From assembly GCF_019203965.1 (NCBI RefSeq), contig NZ_CP076448.1:2433001-2497000 (forward strand): DNA of 64,000 nucleotides. The letters are read 5' to 3'. The stretch is from Elioraea tepida. GTDB taxonomy: Bacteria > Pseudomonadota > Alphaproteobacteria > Acetobacterales > Acetobacteraceae. Below, one piece after another: positions 1 to 8,417 of this stretch (the first letter of the stretch is position 1; each line of letters begins with the position of its first letter). The notes beneath the pieces are model-generated. The model had not been told where the DNA came from. It worked only from the letters and a program-made list of their open reading frames with translations, and did not search any database. Position numbers and translations under genes: made by a program.

Positions 1-717
1 GTGACGCCTGCCGGAGCCACCCCTGCCTCCTTCATGAGCTACGGGGTGGCGCGGCGCATGGCGAGGCCCGGCGAGGTGCCGTTCGGCAAGGGCCGGATCG
101 AGGGCGTGATCGCGCCTGAGACGGCGGCGCACGCGGCCGGCACCTCGGCGCTTCTGCCGATGCTCGCGCTTGGCGTGCCAGGCTCCCCAACCGCCGCGGT
201 GCTCTTGGGCGGGCTGATGATGTGGGGCCTACAGCCCGGGCCGATGCTGTTCGTCGAGCAGGCGGATTTCGTCTGGGGCCTGATCGCCTCGATGTATCTC
301 GGCAACCTCGTCGGCCTCCTGCTCGTGCTGTTCGCGGTGCCGTGGTTCGCGGCCATCCTGCGCGTTCCCTTCGCGGTGATCGCCGCCCTGATCCTCGTGA
401 TCTGCTCGATCGGCGCCTACACGGTGAACAACGCCTGGTTCGACGTCGTGGTGATGCTCGCCTTCGGCGTGCTCGGCTATGCGATGAAGAAGCTCGACTA
501 TCCGCTCGCGCCACTCGTGCTCGCGCTTGTGCTCGGCAACCGCACCGAGCAGGCCTTCCGACAGTCGATGCTGTCCTCGCAAGGCGACCTTGGCGTCTTC
601 TTCTCCAACTGGCTCGTCGGCTCGATCATGACGGCCGGGCTCGTGCTTCTGTTCTGGCCACTGTTCAGCCGCCTGCGCGGGGCGGTGCAGGTGGCGCTCT
701 CGCGTCGCGCGGGCTGA
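1..717 (+). CDS. TctA-family tripartite tricarboxylate transporter large permease, C-terminal part
   Basis: This is the C-terminal 238 residues of an integral membrane permease; the frame is already open at base 1, so the start lies outside the window. TctA proteins are the large (about 500-residue) subunit of tripartite tricarboxylate transporters, which import carboxylates using a periplasmic TctC receptor and a small TctB subunit. The family-typical motif GVPGSPTAAVLLGG is at about residues 58-71, followed by several long hydrophobic segments and the ending typical of the family (EQAFRQSML, then a last membrane helix). No TctB or TctC gene follows; the rest of the system, if present, would lie upstream. 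The substrate cannot be told. Confidence 0.9.
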   Translation: MTPAGATPASFMSYGVARRMARPGEVPFGKGRIEGVIAPETAAHAAGTSALLPMLALGVPGSPTAAVLLGGLMMWGLQPGPMLFVEQADFVWGLIASMYLGNLVGLLLVLFAVPWFAAILRVPFAVIAALILVICSIGAYTVNNAWFDVVVMLAFGVLGYAMKKLDYPLAPLVLALVLGNRTEQAFRQSMLSSQGDLGVFFSNWLVGSIMTAGLVLLFWPLFSRLRGAVQVALSRRAG

Positions 718-960
718 GCGGCACGAGGCGTCTCGGCAGCCAGGCTCGGGCATCCCGGTCGCAGGATCCCGGTGCACGACCGCGCGGGCGAAGCGACGCG
801 TGCGAGGCCGGCGCCGGATCCGCATCGATCGAGGGGTGCAATGTCCGCCTCCGCAGGCCTGGGCGACCATCCTGCTCTCGCAAGGACGTTCTCAGCGGAC
901 TAGCCGGGGCAGCGGATGCGCGCGATGCTCGCGCCCGCCACGCCATCAGAGAGGCCGCCG

Positions 961-2088
961 ATGCTGCAGACACCGCCCGCGCTTCCCGGCATGCCCGAAG
1001 ACGAGATCGACACGCCTGCGCTGCTGCTCGACCTCGACGCCTTCGAGCGGAACCTCGACACCATGGCCGCCCTGCTCGCGCCGACCGGAGCGAGGCTCCG
1101 GGCCCATGCGAAGACCCACAAATCCGCCACGATCGCCCGGCTTCAGGCCGAGCGCGCCGGCGCGGTGGGGCAATGCGTTCAGAAGGTCGGCGAGGCCGAG
1201 GCGCTCATCTGGGGCGGCATCGGCGACGTCATCGTCACCAACGAGGTGGTCGGCCGGGAGAAGCTCGCGCGACTCTTCGGCCTCACGCGTCTTGCGCGCG
1301 TCTCCGTCTGCGTTGATGACCCGGTCCAGATCGCCCTGCTCGAGGGGGCGGCGGAAGCAACCGGCGGGCGGATCGAGGCGCTCGTCGAGATCGATGTCGG
1401 GATGGAGCGCTGCGGCATCGCGCCCGGGCCCCCTGCGGTCGCGCTCGCCGAGCGGATCGCCGGCTCGCGGCATCTCGTGTTCGGGGGGCTTCAGGCCTAT
1501 CACGGCCGCGCGCAGCATCTGCGAAGGGCGGAAGAGCGTCAGGCGGCGATTGCAGAGGCAGCCGAGGCGACGCGCCGGACGGTGGAGCAGCTCCGCCAGC
1601 GCGGCCTCGTCTGCCGCGTTGTGGGCGGCGCCGGCACGGGAACCTTCGCGCTCGAGGCCGCTTCCGGCATCTGGAACGAGATCCAGGCCGGCTCGTTCTG
1701 CTTCATGGACGCCGACTACGCCCGAAACCTCGAGGCGGACGGTTCACCGGTCTCGACCTTCCGCCACGCCCTGTTCGTGCTCGCGACCGTGATCAGCACG
1801 CCGCGGCCTGGCCTTGCCGTGCTCGATGTCGGCCACAAGGGGGTCGCGGTCGATTGCGGCCTGCCGCTCGTGTGGCAGATGCCGGATGTGCGCTACGTCG
1901 GTGCCTCGGACGAGCATGGCAAACTCGTCTGGGAGGGCGGCGACCGCCGGCTCGCGATCGGGCAGAAGCTCCGCCTCATCCCCGGGCACTGCGACCCGAC
2001 GGTCGATCGCTACGACTGGTATGTCGGCGTCAGGGGGGGGCGGGTGGAGAGCGTCTTTCCCGTCGATGCCCGCGGCGCGATGCGCTGA
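961..2088 (+). CDS. D-threonine aldolase / D-serine dehydratase-like PLP enzyme
   Basis: A 375-residue pyridoxal-phosphate enzyme of the alanine-racemase-fold D-threonine aldolase / DSD1 family, which cleaves or dehydrates D-beta-hydroxy amino acids. The N-terminal TPALLLDLDAFERN opening and the RAHAKTHKS motif with the presumed Schiff-base lysine at about residue 51 are present. The C-terminal metal-site motif GHCDPTVD of this family is also visible. The ATG at 961 is chosen because AGAGAGG lies 6 nt before it (948-954); an in-frame ATG at 916 would add 15 residues with no family similarity. It faces the downstream carboxypeptidase gene, with 29 nt between their stops. The exact substrate (threonine, hydroxyaspartate or serine, D forms) is not decided by sequence. 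Confidence 0.85.
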   Translation: MLQTPPALPGMPEDEIDTPALLLDLDAFERNLDTMAALLAPTGARLRAHAKTHKSATIARLQAERAGAVGQCVQKVGEAEALIWGGIGDVIVTNEVVGREKLARLFGLTRLARVSVCVDDPVQIALLEGAAEATGGRIEALVEIDVGMERCGIAPGPPAVALAERIAGSRHLVFGGLQAYHGRAQHLRRAEERQAAIAEAAEATRRTVEQLRQRGLVCRVVGGAGTGTFALEAASGIWNEIQAGSFCFMDADYARNLEADGSPVSTFRHALFVLATVISTPRPGLAVLDVGHKGVAVDCGLPLVWQMPDVRYVGASDEHGKLVWEGGDRRLAIGQKLRLIPGHCDPTVDRYDWYVGVRGGRVESVFPVDARGAMR

Positions 2089-2117
2089 CGGCAGGCGGGG
2101 CCGGCCTGTTCTGCTCC

Positions 2118-3347
2118 TCAGTCGCGTGGGCGTGGGCTCGACGCCACGCCAGCGGGGGGGATCGCCGTGCAGGCCTGCTTGCGGCGCGCGCGATCGGAAC
2201 ACGCGCGCTGCGCCTCTGCCGCCGTGAGGTTCGTCACCTGGGCGCGGAACAGCGTGCGGCCGGAGCGGGTCCGCACCGGCGTGACGGTGCTCTCGGCGCG
2301 CGCGATGCCGATCTGGCGCTCGGCGTTCCGGGCGGCCGAGAGCGCCTGGGCGCGCGTCGAGAAGGCGCCGACCTGCACCGCCCAGTCGGTCACGGGCCCC
2401 TGGCGGCCGCGCGTCGCCTGGCGTTCCGCCCTGTGCATCGCAGCACGCTCCGGTTGAGGTGTCGCGGCATTGGCGCGCGAGACCAGGGCGAAGGAGGTGT
2501 GGGAGGCGAACCGGGCCGTGCCGCCGAAGGCGTCGTCGAGCAGGCTTGCCACATGCCGGTCGCGCTCCTCCGCCGTCGCTCCGCCGAACACGGCGGCGAC
2601 CACGCGACGGCCGTCACGCTCAGCCGAGACAAGGACGTTGAAGCCGCTCTCGCGGATGAAGCCGGTCTTGATCCCGTCCGTCCCCTCATAGCCGGTCAAG
2701 AGCCGAAGGTTGTGGTTGCGGTGCACTTTGCCGCGGAAGCGGAACTGTTCCGTCGCGAAGTAGCGATAGAAGCCCGGATGGTCGAGGATGATGCGTCGCC
2801 CAAGCGTGGCCATGTCCCGTGCGGTGGTGACCTGCTCGCGGTCGGGCAGGCCGGAGGCGTTCCGGAACACGGTCTCCCGCATGCCGATCGAGCGCGCCTT
2901 TAGCGTCATCAGCCGCGCGAAGGCCGGCTCCGATCCGGCGAAGTGCTCGGCGATCGCGACCGCGACGTCGTTCGCCGACTTGGTGATGATGGCAAGCAGG
3001 GCCTGCTCGAGCGTGATCCGCGTGCCGGGCGGCAGGCCGATCTTCGAGGGCGGGGCGGCGGCGGCGTTGGGCGAGATCACGAGGGTGTCGGACAAGCGGG
3101 CGCGGCCCTCCGCCACGGCATCGAACACGAGGAACGCCGTCATCACCTTGGCGAGCGAGGCGGGGCGGCGGGGTTCGTCCGGATCGACGGCCGAGAGCAC
3201 CCGGCCGGACGCCGCGTCGATCACGATCGAGGCGTAGCGCCCGCTGCCGATCTGCGCGGTGGCCGGCGCGGCGGCTAAGGCGAGGAGGATCGCGGCGAGA
3301 ACGGACCTGAGGAAGCCGCCGGCGCGCCGCAGGAGGGGGTGATCCAT
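2118..3347 (-). CDS. D-alanyl-D-alanine carboxypeptidase with SPOR domain
   Basis: A 409-residue low-molecular-weight penicillin-binding protein of the S11 peptidase family that trims the terminal D-Ala of peptidoglycan stem peptides in the periplasm. A signal peptide covers about residues 11-32 (ending ATAQ). The three active-site motifs are visible: SLAK (nucleophile Ser64, Lys67), SAN (124-126) and KTG (227-229). A C-terminal SPOR domain (about residues 315-400, starting WAVQVGAFST) should bind denuded septal glycan, so a role at division sites is likely. The ATG at 3347 is chosen over a longer frame because the signal peptide follows directly and GAGGA precedes it. Divergent from the phasin gene. 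Confidence 0.93.
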   Translation of the reverse strand: MDHPLLRRAGGFLRSVLAAILLALAAAPATAQIGSGRYASIVIDAASGRVLSAVDPDEPRRPASLAKVMTAFLVFDAVAEGRARLSDTLVISPNAAAAPPSKIGLPPGTRITLEQALLAIITKSANDVAVAIAEHFAGSEPAFARLMTLKARSIGMRETVFRNASGLPDREQVTTARDMATLGRRIILDHPGFYRYFATEQFRFRGKVHRNHNLRLLTGYEGTDGIKTGFIRESGFNVLVSAERDGRRVVAAVFGGATAEERDRHVASLLDDAFGGTARFASHTSFALVSRANAATPQPERAAMHRAERQATRGRQGPVTDWAVQVGAFSTRAQALSAARNAERQIGIARAESTVTPVRTRSGRTLFRAQVTNLTAAEAQRACSDRARRKQACTAIPPAGVASSPRPRD

Positions 3348-3515
3348 TCGTCCTCGCCCTTTTCGTTCTCGCCCGTCCTTTTCAGCCGGTGCACGCCGGC
3401 GCGATGCTCCGACCGTAGGTAGTTCCGCCGTGGCCTGTCCAGACGGAAGAAGCGTAAACGCAGACACTTAGCGGCGATTGTTGCAGGCAGGCCACGCTCC
3501 GCGCAGGACTCGGCC

Positions 3516-3532
3516 GTTGTGCAGTGCAACAA
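3516..3532. promoter_or_regulatory. PhaR-type operator, upstream box
   Basis: GTTGTGCAGTGCAACAA contains the core TGC-N3-GCA (3520-3528) typical of binding sites for PhaR, the repressor that releases phasin and PHA genes when polyhydroxyalkanoate is present. It lies just upstream of a TTGACC -35-like hexamer. Assignment rests on motif resemblance and on the phasin gene following. Confidence 0.6.
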
Positions 3533-3537
3533 AGCGC

Positions 3538-3566
3538 TTGACCCGGAGCATCATGCACGCCATTTT
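3538..3566 (+). promoter_or_regulatory. putative phasin promoter
   Basis: TTGACC (3538-3543) and CATTTT (3561-3566) are 17 nt apart and lie about 90 nt before the phasin start. The -10 match is weak. The placement between two PhaR-type boxes supports it. Confidence 0.4.
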
Positions 3567-3573
3567 CCGATCG

Positions 3574-3588
3574 TGCTGCAGCGCAGCA
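3574..3588. promoter_or_regulatory. PhaR-type operator, downstream box
   Basis: TGCTGCAGCGCAGCA is a perfect TGCTGC-N3-GCAGCA dyad and contains CTGC-N3-GCAG, the reported core of PhaR sites in Rhodobacter and Paracoccus. It covers the predicted transcription start of the phasin gene, a good position for repression. Confidence 0.7.
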
Positions 3589-3657
3589 AAACGCGCTGCC
3601 ATATGACCCCGATCGTAGGACCGCGGCGACCCCGCGCGTGAAAAGGAAGAGATAACC

Positions 3658-4173
3658 ATGAGCAGCAGGACGAAAGCCGCCCCCGCGATGGACGCCGGTG
3701 TCGAGGCAGTGGACACCCTCGTGAAGCAGGGTGCGGAGATCGCGGAGAAGGGCTTCGAGCAGGCCCATAGCATCCTGAAGCAGAACATGGACGAGGCGCA
3801 GAAGCATGCGGCCGTCGCACAGCGCACGCTCGAGGAGGCGATCGCCTTCGGCCGCGGCAATCTCGAGGCGTTCGTGAAGTCCTCGACGATCCTCACCGAG
3901 GGCATGCAGGAGCTCGCGCGTGCGACGCTCGCCTTCGGCCAGGCCGCCTTCGCCGACGGGATCGAGAACGCCAAGGCGCTGGCCGCCGTGAAGTCGGTGC
4001 GCGAGGCGCTAGACCTCCAGGCTGCGTTCGCCAAGGCCTCGACGGAGAAGATGGTCGCGGAGACGACGAAGCTTACCGAGACCTCTGCGAAGCTCGCCGA
4101 GAAGGTGATGGCGCCGATGATCGAGCGCATGAACCAGGCGGTAAAGACCTTCGGCAAGCCGATCGCCGCCTGA
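3658..4173 (+). CDS. phasin family protein
   Basis: A 171-residue alanine/lysine/glutamate-rich, almost wholly helical protein without signal peptide or membrane segment. It matches the phasin_2 family of polyhydroxyalkanoate granule-associated proteins: conserved stretch KQNMDEAQK near residue 41, amphipathic helices, and a C-terminal segment ending in TFGKP. Phasins coat PHA granules and limit their size. AAGGAAGAG precedes the ATG at 3658. No PHA synthase gene is in the window, so this is a monocistronic phasin. Probable control by PhaR through the two flanking boxes. After the stop come several hairpins before clpS. Confidence 0.9.
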   Translation: MSSRTKAAPAMDAGVEAVDTLVKQGAEIAEKGFEQAHSILKQNMDEAQKHAAVAQRTLEEAIAFGRGNLEAFVKSSTILTEGMQELARATLAFGQAAFADGIENAKALAAVKSVREALDLQAAFAKASTEKMVAETTKLTETSAKLAEKVMAPMIERMNQAVKTFGKPIAA

Positions 4174-4183
4174 GGGGAGCAAT

Positions 4184-4206
4184 TCCGGGCGCGTGCTTCG
4201 CCCGGA
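4184..4206 (+). terminator. stem-loop after phasin gene
   Basis: TCCGGGCG and CGCCCGGA form an 8-bp stem with a 7-nt loop 10 nt after the phasin stop. There is no uridine tract, so it may be an mRNA-stabilising hairpin rather than a strong terminator. Confidence 0.5.
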
Positions 4207-4243
4207 GGCAGCGCTGCCGAATTTCCCGGCAGACCTTCTGTTG

Positions 4244-4271
4244 TGGCCCGGGTGGCTTGCCGCCCGGGCCA
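4244..4271 (+). terminator. second stem-loop between phasin and clpS
   Basis: TGGCCCGGG and CCCGGGCCA form a 9-bp perfect stem with a 10-nt loop, followed by the short T-containing run TTCTCATGT. Candidate intrinsic terminator isolating clpS from the phasin gene. Confidence 0.5.
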
Positions 4272-4473
4272 TTCTCATGTCGCCCGCATCCGGTTCGCCC
4301 GGAGTTTACGGTGTCTCCACCGTCACGCGCGACGCTCGCCGGCATGGAGGCCGCGGCACACCCTTTCAACGCTCGGCCCCGATCCGATATCATCAGCAAG
4401 CTCCGGCAGGGCGCACGCCGCGCCGGATGGGTGGGTGCATCGCGACAGCGGAGTGTTGATACGGCACGCAGCC

Positions 4474-4809
4474 ATGAGCGACACGGAGAGGCGGGGCAAC
4501 CAGGGTGGCGACGCGCCGGGCACCGGCGTGGTGATCAAGACTCGGCCGAAAACGCGCAAGCCCTCGATGTACAAGGTGCTGATGCTGAACGACGACTACA
4601 CGCCAATGGAGTTCGTCGTGCACGTTCTCGAGCGCTTCTTCAACAAGAGCCGGGAGGAGGCGACCCGGATCATGCTGCATGTGCACCGGCGCGGGGTCGG
4701 GGTGTGCGGCGTGTTCACCTACGAGGTCGCCGAGACCAAGGTGACGCAGGTGATGGACCTGGCGCGCCAGCACCAGCACCCGTTGCAGTGCACAATCGAG
4801 AAGGAGTGA
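4474..4809 (+). CDS. clpS: ATP-dependent Clp protease adaptor ClpS
   Basis: A 111-residue ClpS adaptor, which binds ClpA and delivers N-degron substrates to ClpAP. A short disordered N-terminal tail (about residues 1-28) precedes the conserved core. The core shows [13 protein letters not shown] (N-degron pocket region) and [23 protein letters not shown] with the usual ClpA-contact residues. The start at 4474 gives the standard length; upstream in-frame starts would add unrelated residues. It lies 128 nt before clpA in the same direction, the usual alphaproteobacterial order. Confidence 0.97.
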   Translation: MSDTERRGNQGGDAPGTGVVIKTRPKTRKPSMYKVLMLNDDYTPMEFVVHVLERFFNKSREEATRIMLHVHRRGVGVCGVFTYEVAETKVTQVMDLARQHQHPLQCTIEKE

Positions 4810-4937
4810 TCCTTCCCGGTGCGCGAAGGGGCACGATATCTGCATCATGCCCGGCGGGGGCGATCGGCGGAATGGCCGCCGGAGCCTCCAGGGCAGCGGC
4901 CCTGATGTGAGGCCGCGAGCGCAAGGAGAGCGTGCGC

Positions 4938-7289
4938 ATGTTGTCCCGGACCCTTGAGCAGACACTCCACCGCGCGCTCAGTCTCGCCTCGGAACGCAAG
5001 CACGAATACGCCACACTCGAGCATCTGCTTCTGTCGCTCTTGGACGATCCCGACGCGGCCAACGTGCTGCGCGCCTGTGCGGTGGACAGTGAGCGGCTTC
5101 GCCGTGAGGTGACCGAGTTCCTTGACAAGGACCTCGCCGGCCTCGTCACCGACCGCGGCGGGGATCCAAAGCCGACCGCCGGATTCCAGCGCGTCGTGCA
5201 GCGCGCCGCCATCCATGTGCAGTCCTCCGGCCGCGACGAGGTCACAGGCGCCAACGTGCTCGTCGCGCTGTTCTCCGAACGAGAAAGCCATGCCGTCTAC
5301 TTCCTGCAGCAGCAGGACATGACGCGCCTCGATGCCGTGAACTTCATCAGCCACGGCATCGCCAAGGTGCCTGGGCGGAGCGAGAAGCGCCCCGTGCAGG
5401 GAACGAACGAGGGCGAAGGAGGCGAGGGGCGCGAGGAGAAGCCGTCGCGCCGCAGCCAGGAGGCGCTCAGCACCTATTGCATCAACCTCAACAAGAAGGC
5501 GGCGGCCGGGAAGATCGACCCGCTCATTGGCCGCGAGCAGGAGGTCGAGCGCACCATCCAGATCCTCTGCCGCCGAACGAAGAACAACCCGCTCTATGTG
5601 GGCGACCCGGGCGTGGGCAAGACGGCGATCGCCGAGGGGCTCGCGAAGCGGATCATCGAGGGCGACGTGCCCGAGGTGCTCGCGAAATGCACCATCTACG
5701 CCCTCGACATGGGCGCCCTGCTCGCCGGCACGCGCTACCGCGGCGATTTCGAGGAGCGGCTGAAGGCGGTGGTGTCGGAGCTCGAGGCGCAGGGCGGCTC
5801 GGCCATCCTGTTCATCGACGAGATCCACACCGTTATCGGCGCGGGTGCCACCTCCGGCGGGGCGATGGATGCGTCGAACCTGCTCAAGCCCGCGCTTGCG
5901 TCCGGCACGCTGCGCTGCATCGGCTCCACCACCTACAAGGAGTATCGCAACTATTTCGAGAAGGACCGCGCGCTCGTCCGCCGCTTCCAGAAGATCGACG
6001 TGGCCGAGCCCTCGCTCGATGACGCGATCAAGATCCTCAAGGGGCTCAAGGCGAACTACGAGAAGCACCACAAGGTCCGCTACACCGACGACGCGATCAA
6101 GGCGGCGGTGGAGCTCTCCGCCCGCTACATCCATGACCGCAAGCTCCCCGACAAGGCGATCGACGTGATCGACGAGGTCGGCGCCTCGCGGATGCTCCTG
6201 CCCGAGAACAAGCGCCGCAAGACGGTGACGGTGAAGGATGTCGAGGACATCGTCGCCAAGATCGCGCGGATCCCGCCCAAGGCGGTCTCGACCGACGATC
6301 GCGAGACGCTGCGCAACCTCGAACGCGACCTCAAGGCGATGGTGTTCGGCCAGGACAAGGCGATCGAGGCGCTCGCCTCGGCCATCAAGCTCGCCCGCGC
6401 GGGCCTGCGCGACAGCGACAAGCCGATCGGCAACTACCTGTTCTCCGGCCCCACCGGCGTGGGCAAGACCGAGGTGGCGAAGCAGCTCGCGAAGCTCCTT
6501 GGCATCGAGCTGATACGCTTCGACATGTCGGAGTACATGGAGCGGCACTCGGTCAGCCGCCTGATCGGCGCGCCGCCTGGCTATGTCGGCTTCGACCAGG
6601 GCGGGCTCTTGACCGATGCGGTCGACCAGCACCCGCACTGCGTCCTCCTCCTCGATGAGATCGAGAAGGCGCATCCGGACCTCTACAACATCCTGTTGCA
6701 GGTGATGGACCACGGGAAGCTTACCGACCACAACGGCAAGCAGGTCGACTTCCGAAACGTGATCCTGATCATGACGACGAACGCGGGCGCCTCCGATCTC
6801 GCCAGGAACGCGATCGGCTTCGCACGCGAGGGGCGGGAGGGCGAGGACGAGGACGCGATCAAGCGCCTGTTCACCCCAGAGTTCCGCAACCGACTCGACG
6901 CGATCATCCCCTTCGCGAACCTCACGCCAGACATCGTCGGCCGTGTCGTCGACAAGTTCATTATGCAGCTCGAGGCCCAGCTCGCCGACCGCAACGTCAC
7001 GATCGAGCTGACGGACGGAGCGCGCATGTGGCTCGCCGAGAAGGGTTACGACCGGCTCTATGGCGCCCGGCCGCTTGCCCGGGTGATCCAGGAGCATGTG
7101 AAGAAGCCGCTTGCCGAGGAGCTCCTCTTCGGCCGCCTGACCAAGGGCGGGGCGGTGCGTGTCGGCGTGGACGAGGAGGGCAAGTCGCTGTCCTTCGCCT
7201 TCGTCGAGGCACCGTTGGCTGCGCTGCCGAAGCCGGAGGGCGACGGCGGCGAGGGTGACGAGGAGAGGGCGCCGGAGGCGGTGGAGTAG
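4938..7289 (+). CDS. clpA: ATP-dependent Clp protease ATP-binding subunit ClpA
   Basis: A 783-residue class I Clp/Hsp100 unfoldase that feeds substrates into ClpP. The order is an N-terminal double Clp-repeat domain (about 1-145, [10 protein letters not shown]), a short charged linker, AAA+ domain D1 with Walker [10 protein letters not shown] and Walker B LFIDEIH, then AAA+ domain D2 with Walker [10 protein letters not shown] and Walker [13 protein letters not shown], and a C-terminal small domain. There is no ClpB-type middle coiled coil. The ATG at 4938 lies 8 nt after AGGAGAG; a GTG at 4932 sits too close to that site. The C-terminal tail is acidic and glycine-rich ([17 protein letters not shown]). 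Confidence 0.97.
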   Translation: MLSRTLEQTLHRALSLASERKHEYATLEHLLLSLLDDPDAANVLRACAVDSERLRREVTEFLDKDLAGLVTDRGGDPKPTAGFQRVVQRAAIHVQSSGRDEVTGANVLVALFSERESHAVYFLQQQDMTRLDAVNFISHGIAKVPGRSEKRPVQGTNEGEGGEGREEKPSRRSQEALSTYCINLNKKAAAGKIDPLIGREQEVERTIQILCRRTKNNPLYVGDPGVGKTAIAEGLAKRIIEGDVPEVLAKCTIYALDMGALLAGTRYRGDFEERLKAVVSELEAQGGSAILFIDEIHTVIGAGATSGGAMDASNLLKPALASGTLRCIGSTTYKEYRNYFEKDRALVRRFQKIDVAEPSLDDAIKILKGLKANYEKHHKVRYTDDAIKAAVELSARYIHDRKLPDKAIDVIDEVGASRMLLPENKRRKTVTVKDVEDIVAKIARIPPKAVSTDDRETLRNLERDLKAMVFGQDKAIEALASAIKLARAGLRDSDKPIGNYLFSGPTGVGKTEVAKQLAKLLGIELIRFDMSEYMERHSVSRLIGAPPGYVGFDQGGLLTDAVDQHPHCVLLLDEIEKAHPDLYNILLQVMDHGKLTDHNGKQVDFRNVILIMTTNAGASDLARNAIGFAREGREGEDEDAIKRLFTPEFRNRLDAIIPFANLTPDIVGRVVDKFIMQLEAQLADRNVTIELTDGARMWLAEKGYDRLYGARPLARVIQEHVKKPLAEELLFGRLTKGGAVRVGVDEEGKSLSFAFVEAPLAALPKPEGDGGEGDEERAPEAVE

Positions 7290-7312
7290 CGGCGCCGCGC
7301 GAGCGCCTGCGC

Positions 7313-7343
7313 CTCCGCAGCGGCCGAGGTGGCCGCTCCGGAG
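7313..7343 (+). terminator. stem-loop after clpA
   Basis: CTCCG-c-AGCGGCC pairs with GGCCGCT-c-CGGAG around the loop GAGGT, giving 12 base pairs with one mismatch, 24 nt after the clpA stop. No T-run follows. Confidence 0.5.
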
Positions 7344-7582
7344 AACGAGGCCACAGCCCGGGGCGGGGAGGGAAGCGCCGCGGCTCTGACGACTGAGCCT
7401 TTCCCCGCCCGGTGCCCTCCTCACGCCGGTCGCGTGCGCGTCCATCCGAGCTTCGCTAACGCCGCCGACGAGCAACGATCGCGGGGCACTGCGGGCGGGC
7501 AGGCGGCAAGCGGCCCGGGCTCGACTCCAGAGGCGACTCATCCTGCGCGCTTTCGGGCCCGCATCCGTTCCGTCTAGCGTCC

Positions 7583-7596
7583 CTGACACGTGTCAA
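7583..7596. promoter_or_regulatory. Fnr/FixK-type box before the Fnr-family gene
   Basis: CTGACACGTGTCAA matches the Fnr/FixK consensus TTGAY-N4-RTCAA at all positions but the first; its inner 12 nt TGACACGTGTCA are a perfect palindrome. The box ends 80 nt before the start of an Fnr-type regulator gene, so autoregulation is a reasonable inference. Confidence 0.6.
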
Positions 7597-7676
7597 TTCC
7601 GCTCTGGCGCCGAGCTTCGGTTGCGCTACTCTGTGTTCACGACATGGAAGAAACCTGAATGAACAGGGGGATTTGC

Positions 7677-8417
7677 ATGGCCTCGGCCGAGCCTCTTCGC
7701 GTCGTTGCTCAACGTCTCGGCTCCCTGCCCCCGCCCTGCGCCCATTGCGACGCCCGCGAACGGAACTTCTGCGCCGCCCTCGACCCGGCGGAGCTTGCCG
7801 AGCTCGCCAAGGTGATGACGGAGGCAACGCTTCCGCCTGGTGGCGTTCTGTTCCACGAAGGCGCTCCGGCAGACTACGTGATGAACGTCACCGATGGTGC
7901 GGTGAAGCTGTTCAAGCTGCTCGGCGACGGACGGCGGCAGATCCTCGGTTTCCGGTTCGCAGGCGACTTCATCGGCCTTTCCGCCGGCGCCGACTATTCC
8001 TACTCCGCCGAATCGCTCACGGAGGCGAAGCTCTGCCGGTTTCCGCGCCGCAAGCTCGATGCGGTCCGCGAACGTTTTCCCCAGCTCGACCGACGGCTTC
8101 TCTCGCTCTCGATCGACGAGCTGACGGCCGCTCAGGAGCAGCTTCTGCTGCTCGGGCGCAAGACCGCCGAGGAGCGACTCGTGTCGTTCCTCATCCTGCT
8201 CTCGCAGGGGCAGGTCCGCCGCGGCCAGACGGCCGACCCGGTCGTGCTCCCGATGACACGTTCCGACATCGCCGACTATTTGGGCCTGACCATCGAGACG
8301 GTCAGCCGCACCTTCTCGGCCTTGAAGAAGAAAGGGCTGATCGAACTCCAGGACACGACCCACATCCATCTGGTCGACCGCGACCGGCTTGAGGAGATGG
8401 CGTCCGGCCTCGCCTGA
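7677..8417 (+). CDS. Fnr/FnrN-type oxygen-responsive transcription regulator
   Basis: A 246-residue Crp/Fnr-family regulator. An N-terminal cysteine cluster C21-x2-C24-x7-C32 plus a central Cys120 (in EAKLCRFPR) reproduces the four [4Fe-4S] ligands of FnrN/FnrL proteins. A cyclic-nucleotide-binding-like beta roll (about 45-150), a long dimer helix and a C-terminal winged helix follow. The recognition helix reads TIETVSRTFS, with Glu207, Ser210 and Arg211 in the E-x2-S-R pattern that reads TTGAT half-sites. The protein is therefore expected to sense oxygen and activate microaerobic genes. The ATG at 7677 lies 6 nt after AGGGGG; an ATG at 7659 is an alternative adding six residues. Confidence 0.93.
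   Translation: MASAEPLRVVAQRLGSLPPPCAHCDARERNFCAALDPAELAELAKVMTEATLPPGGVLFHEGAPADYVMNVTDGAVKLFKLLGDGRRQILGFRFAGDFIGLSAGADYSYSAESLTEAKLCRFPRRKLDAVRERFPQLDRRLLSLSIDELTAAQEQLLLLGRKTAEERLVSFLILLSQGQVRRGQTADPVVLPMTRSDIADYLGLTIETVSRTFSALKKKGLIELQDTTHIHLVDRDRLEEMASGLA

Larger units (their letters stand above)
3348..3657. promoter_or_regulatory. divergent control region, carboxypeptidase / phasin
   Basis: This 310-nt intergenic region separates the carboxypeptidase (minus) and phasin (plus) genes. The half nearest the phasin is less G+C-rich than its surroundings and contains two PhaR-type dyads and a promoter-like pair, listed separately. No promoter that I trust was found for the minus-strand gene. 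No open frame here looks like a gene. Confidence 0.6.
4174..4473 (+). other. intergenic region with hairpins between phasin and clpS
   Basis: This 300-nt stretch contains no convincing gene. It holds two stem-loops listed as terminators (4184-4206 and 4244-4271) and a 12-nt perfect palindrome GGCAGCGCTGCC at 4207-4218. The clpS promoter should lie in the remainder, but no clear -35/-10 pair was found. Confidence 0.6.
7290..7676 (+). other. intergenic region between clpA and the Fnr-type gene
   Basis: This 387-nt region has no convincing gene. It starts with a hairpin likely to end clpA transcription (7313-7343) and contains an Fnr/FixK-type dyad at 7583-7596, about 80 nt before the regulator gene. 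The centre shows nothing recognisable. Confidence 0.6.

Noticed and set aside
4845-7589. Open frame of over 900 codons on the minus strand opposite clpA
   Set aside because: It mirrors clpA codons in a G+C-rich sequence; its translation has no recognisable domain and is arginine/leucine/valine-biased as expected for an antisense shadow.
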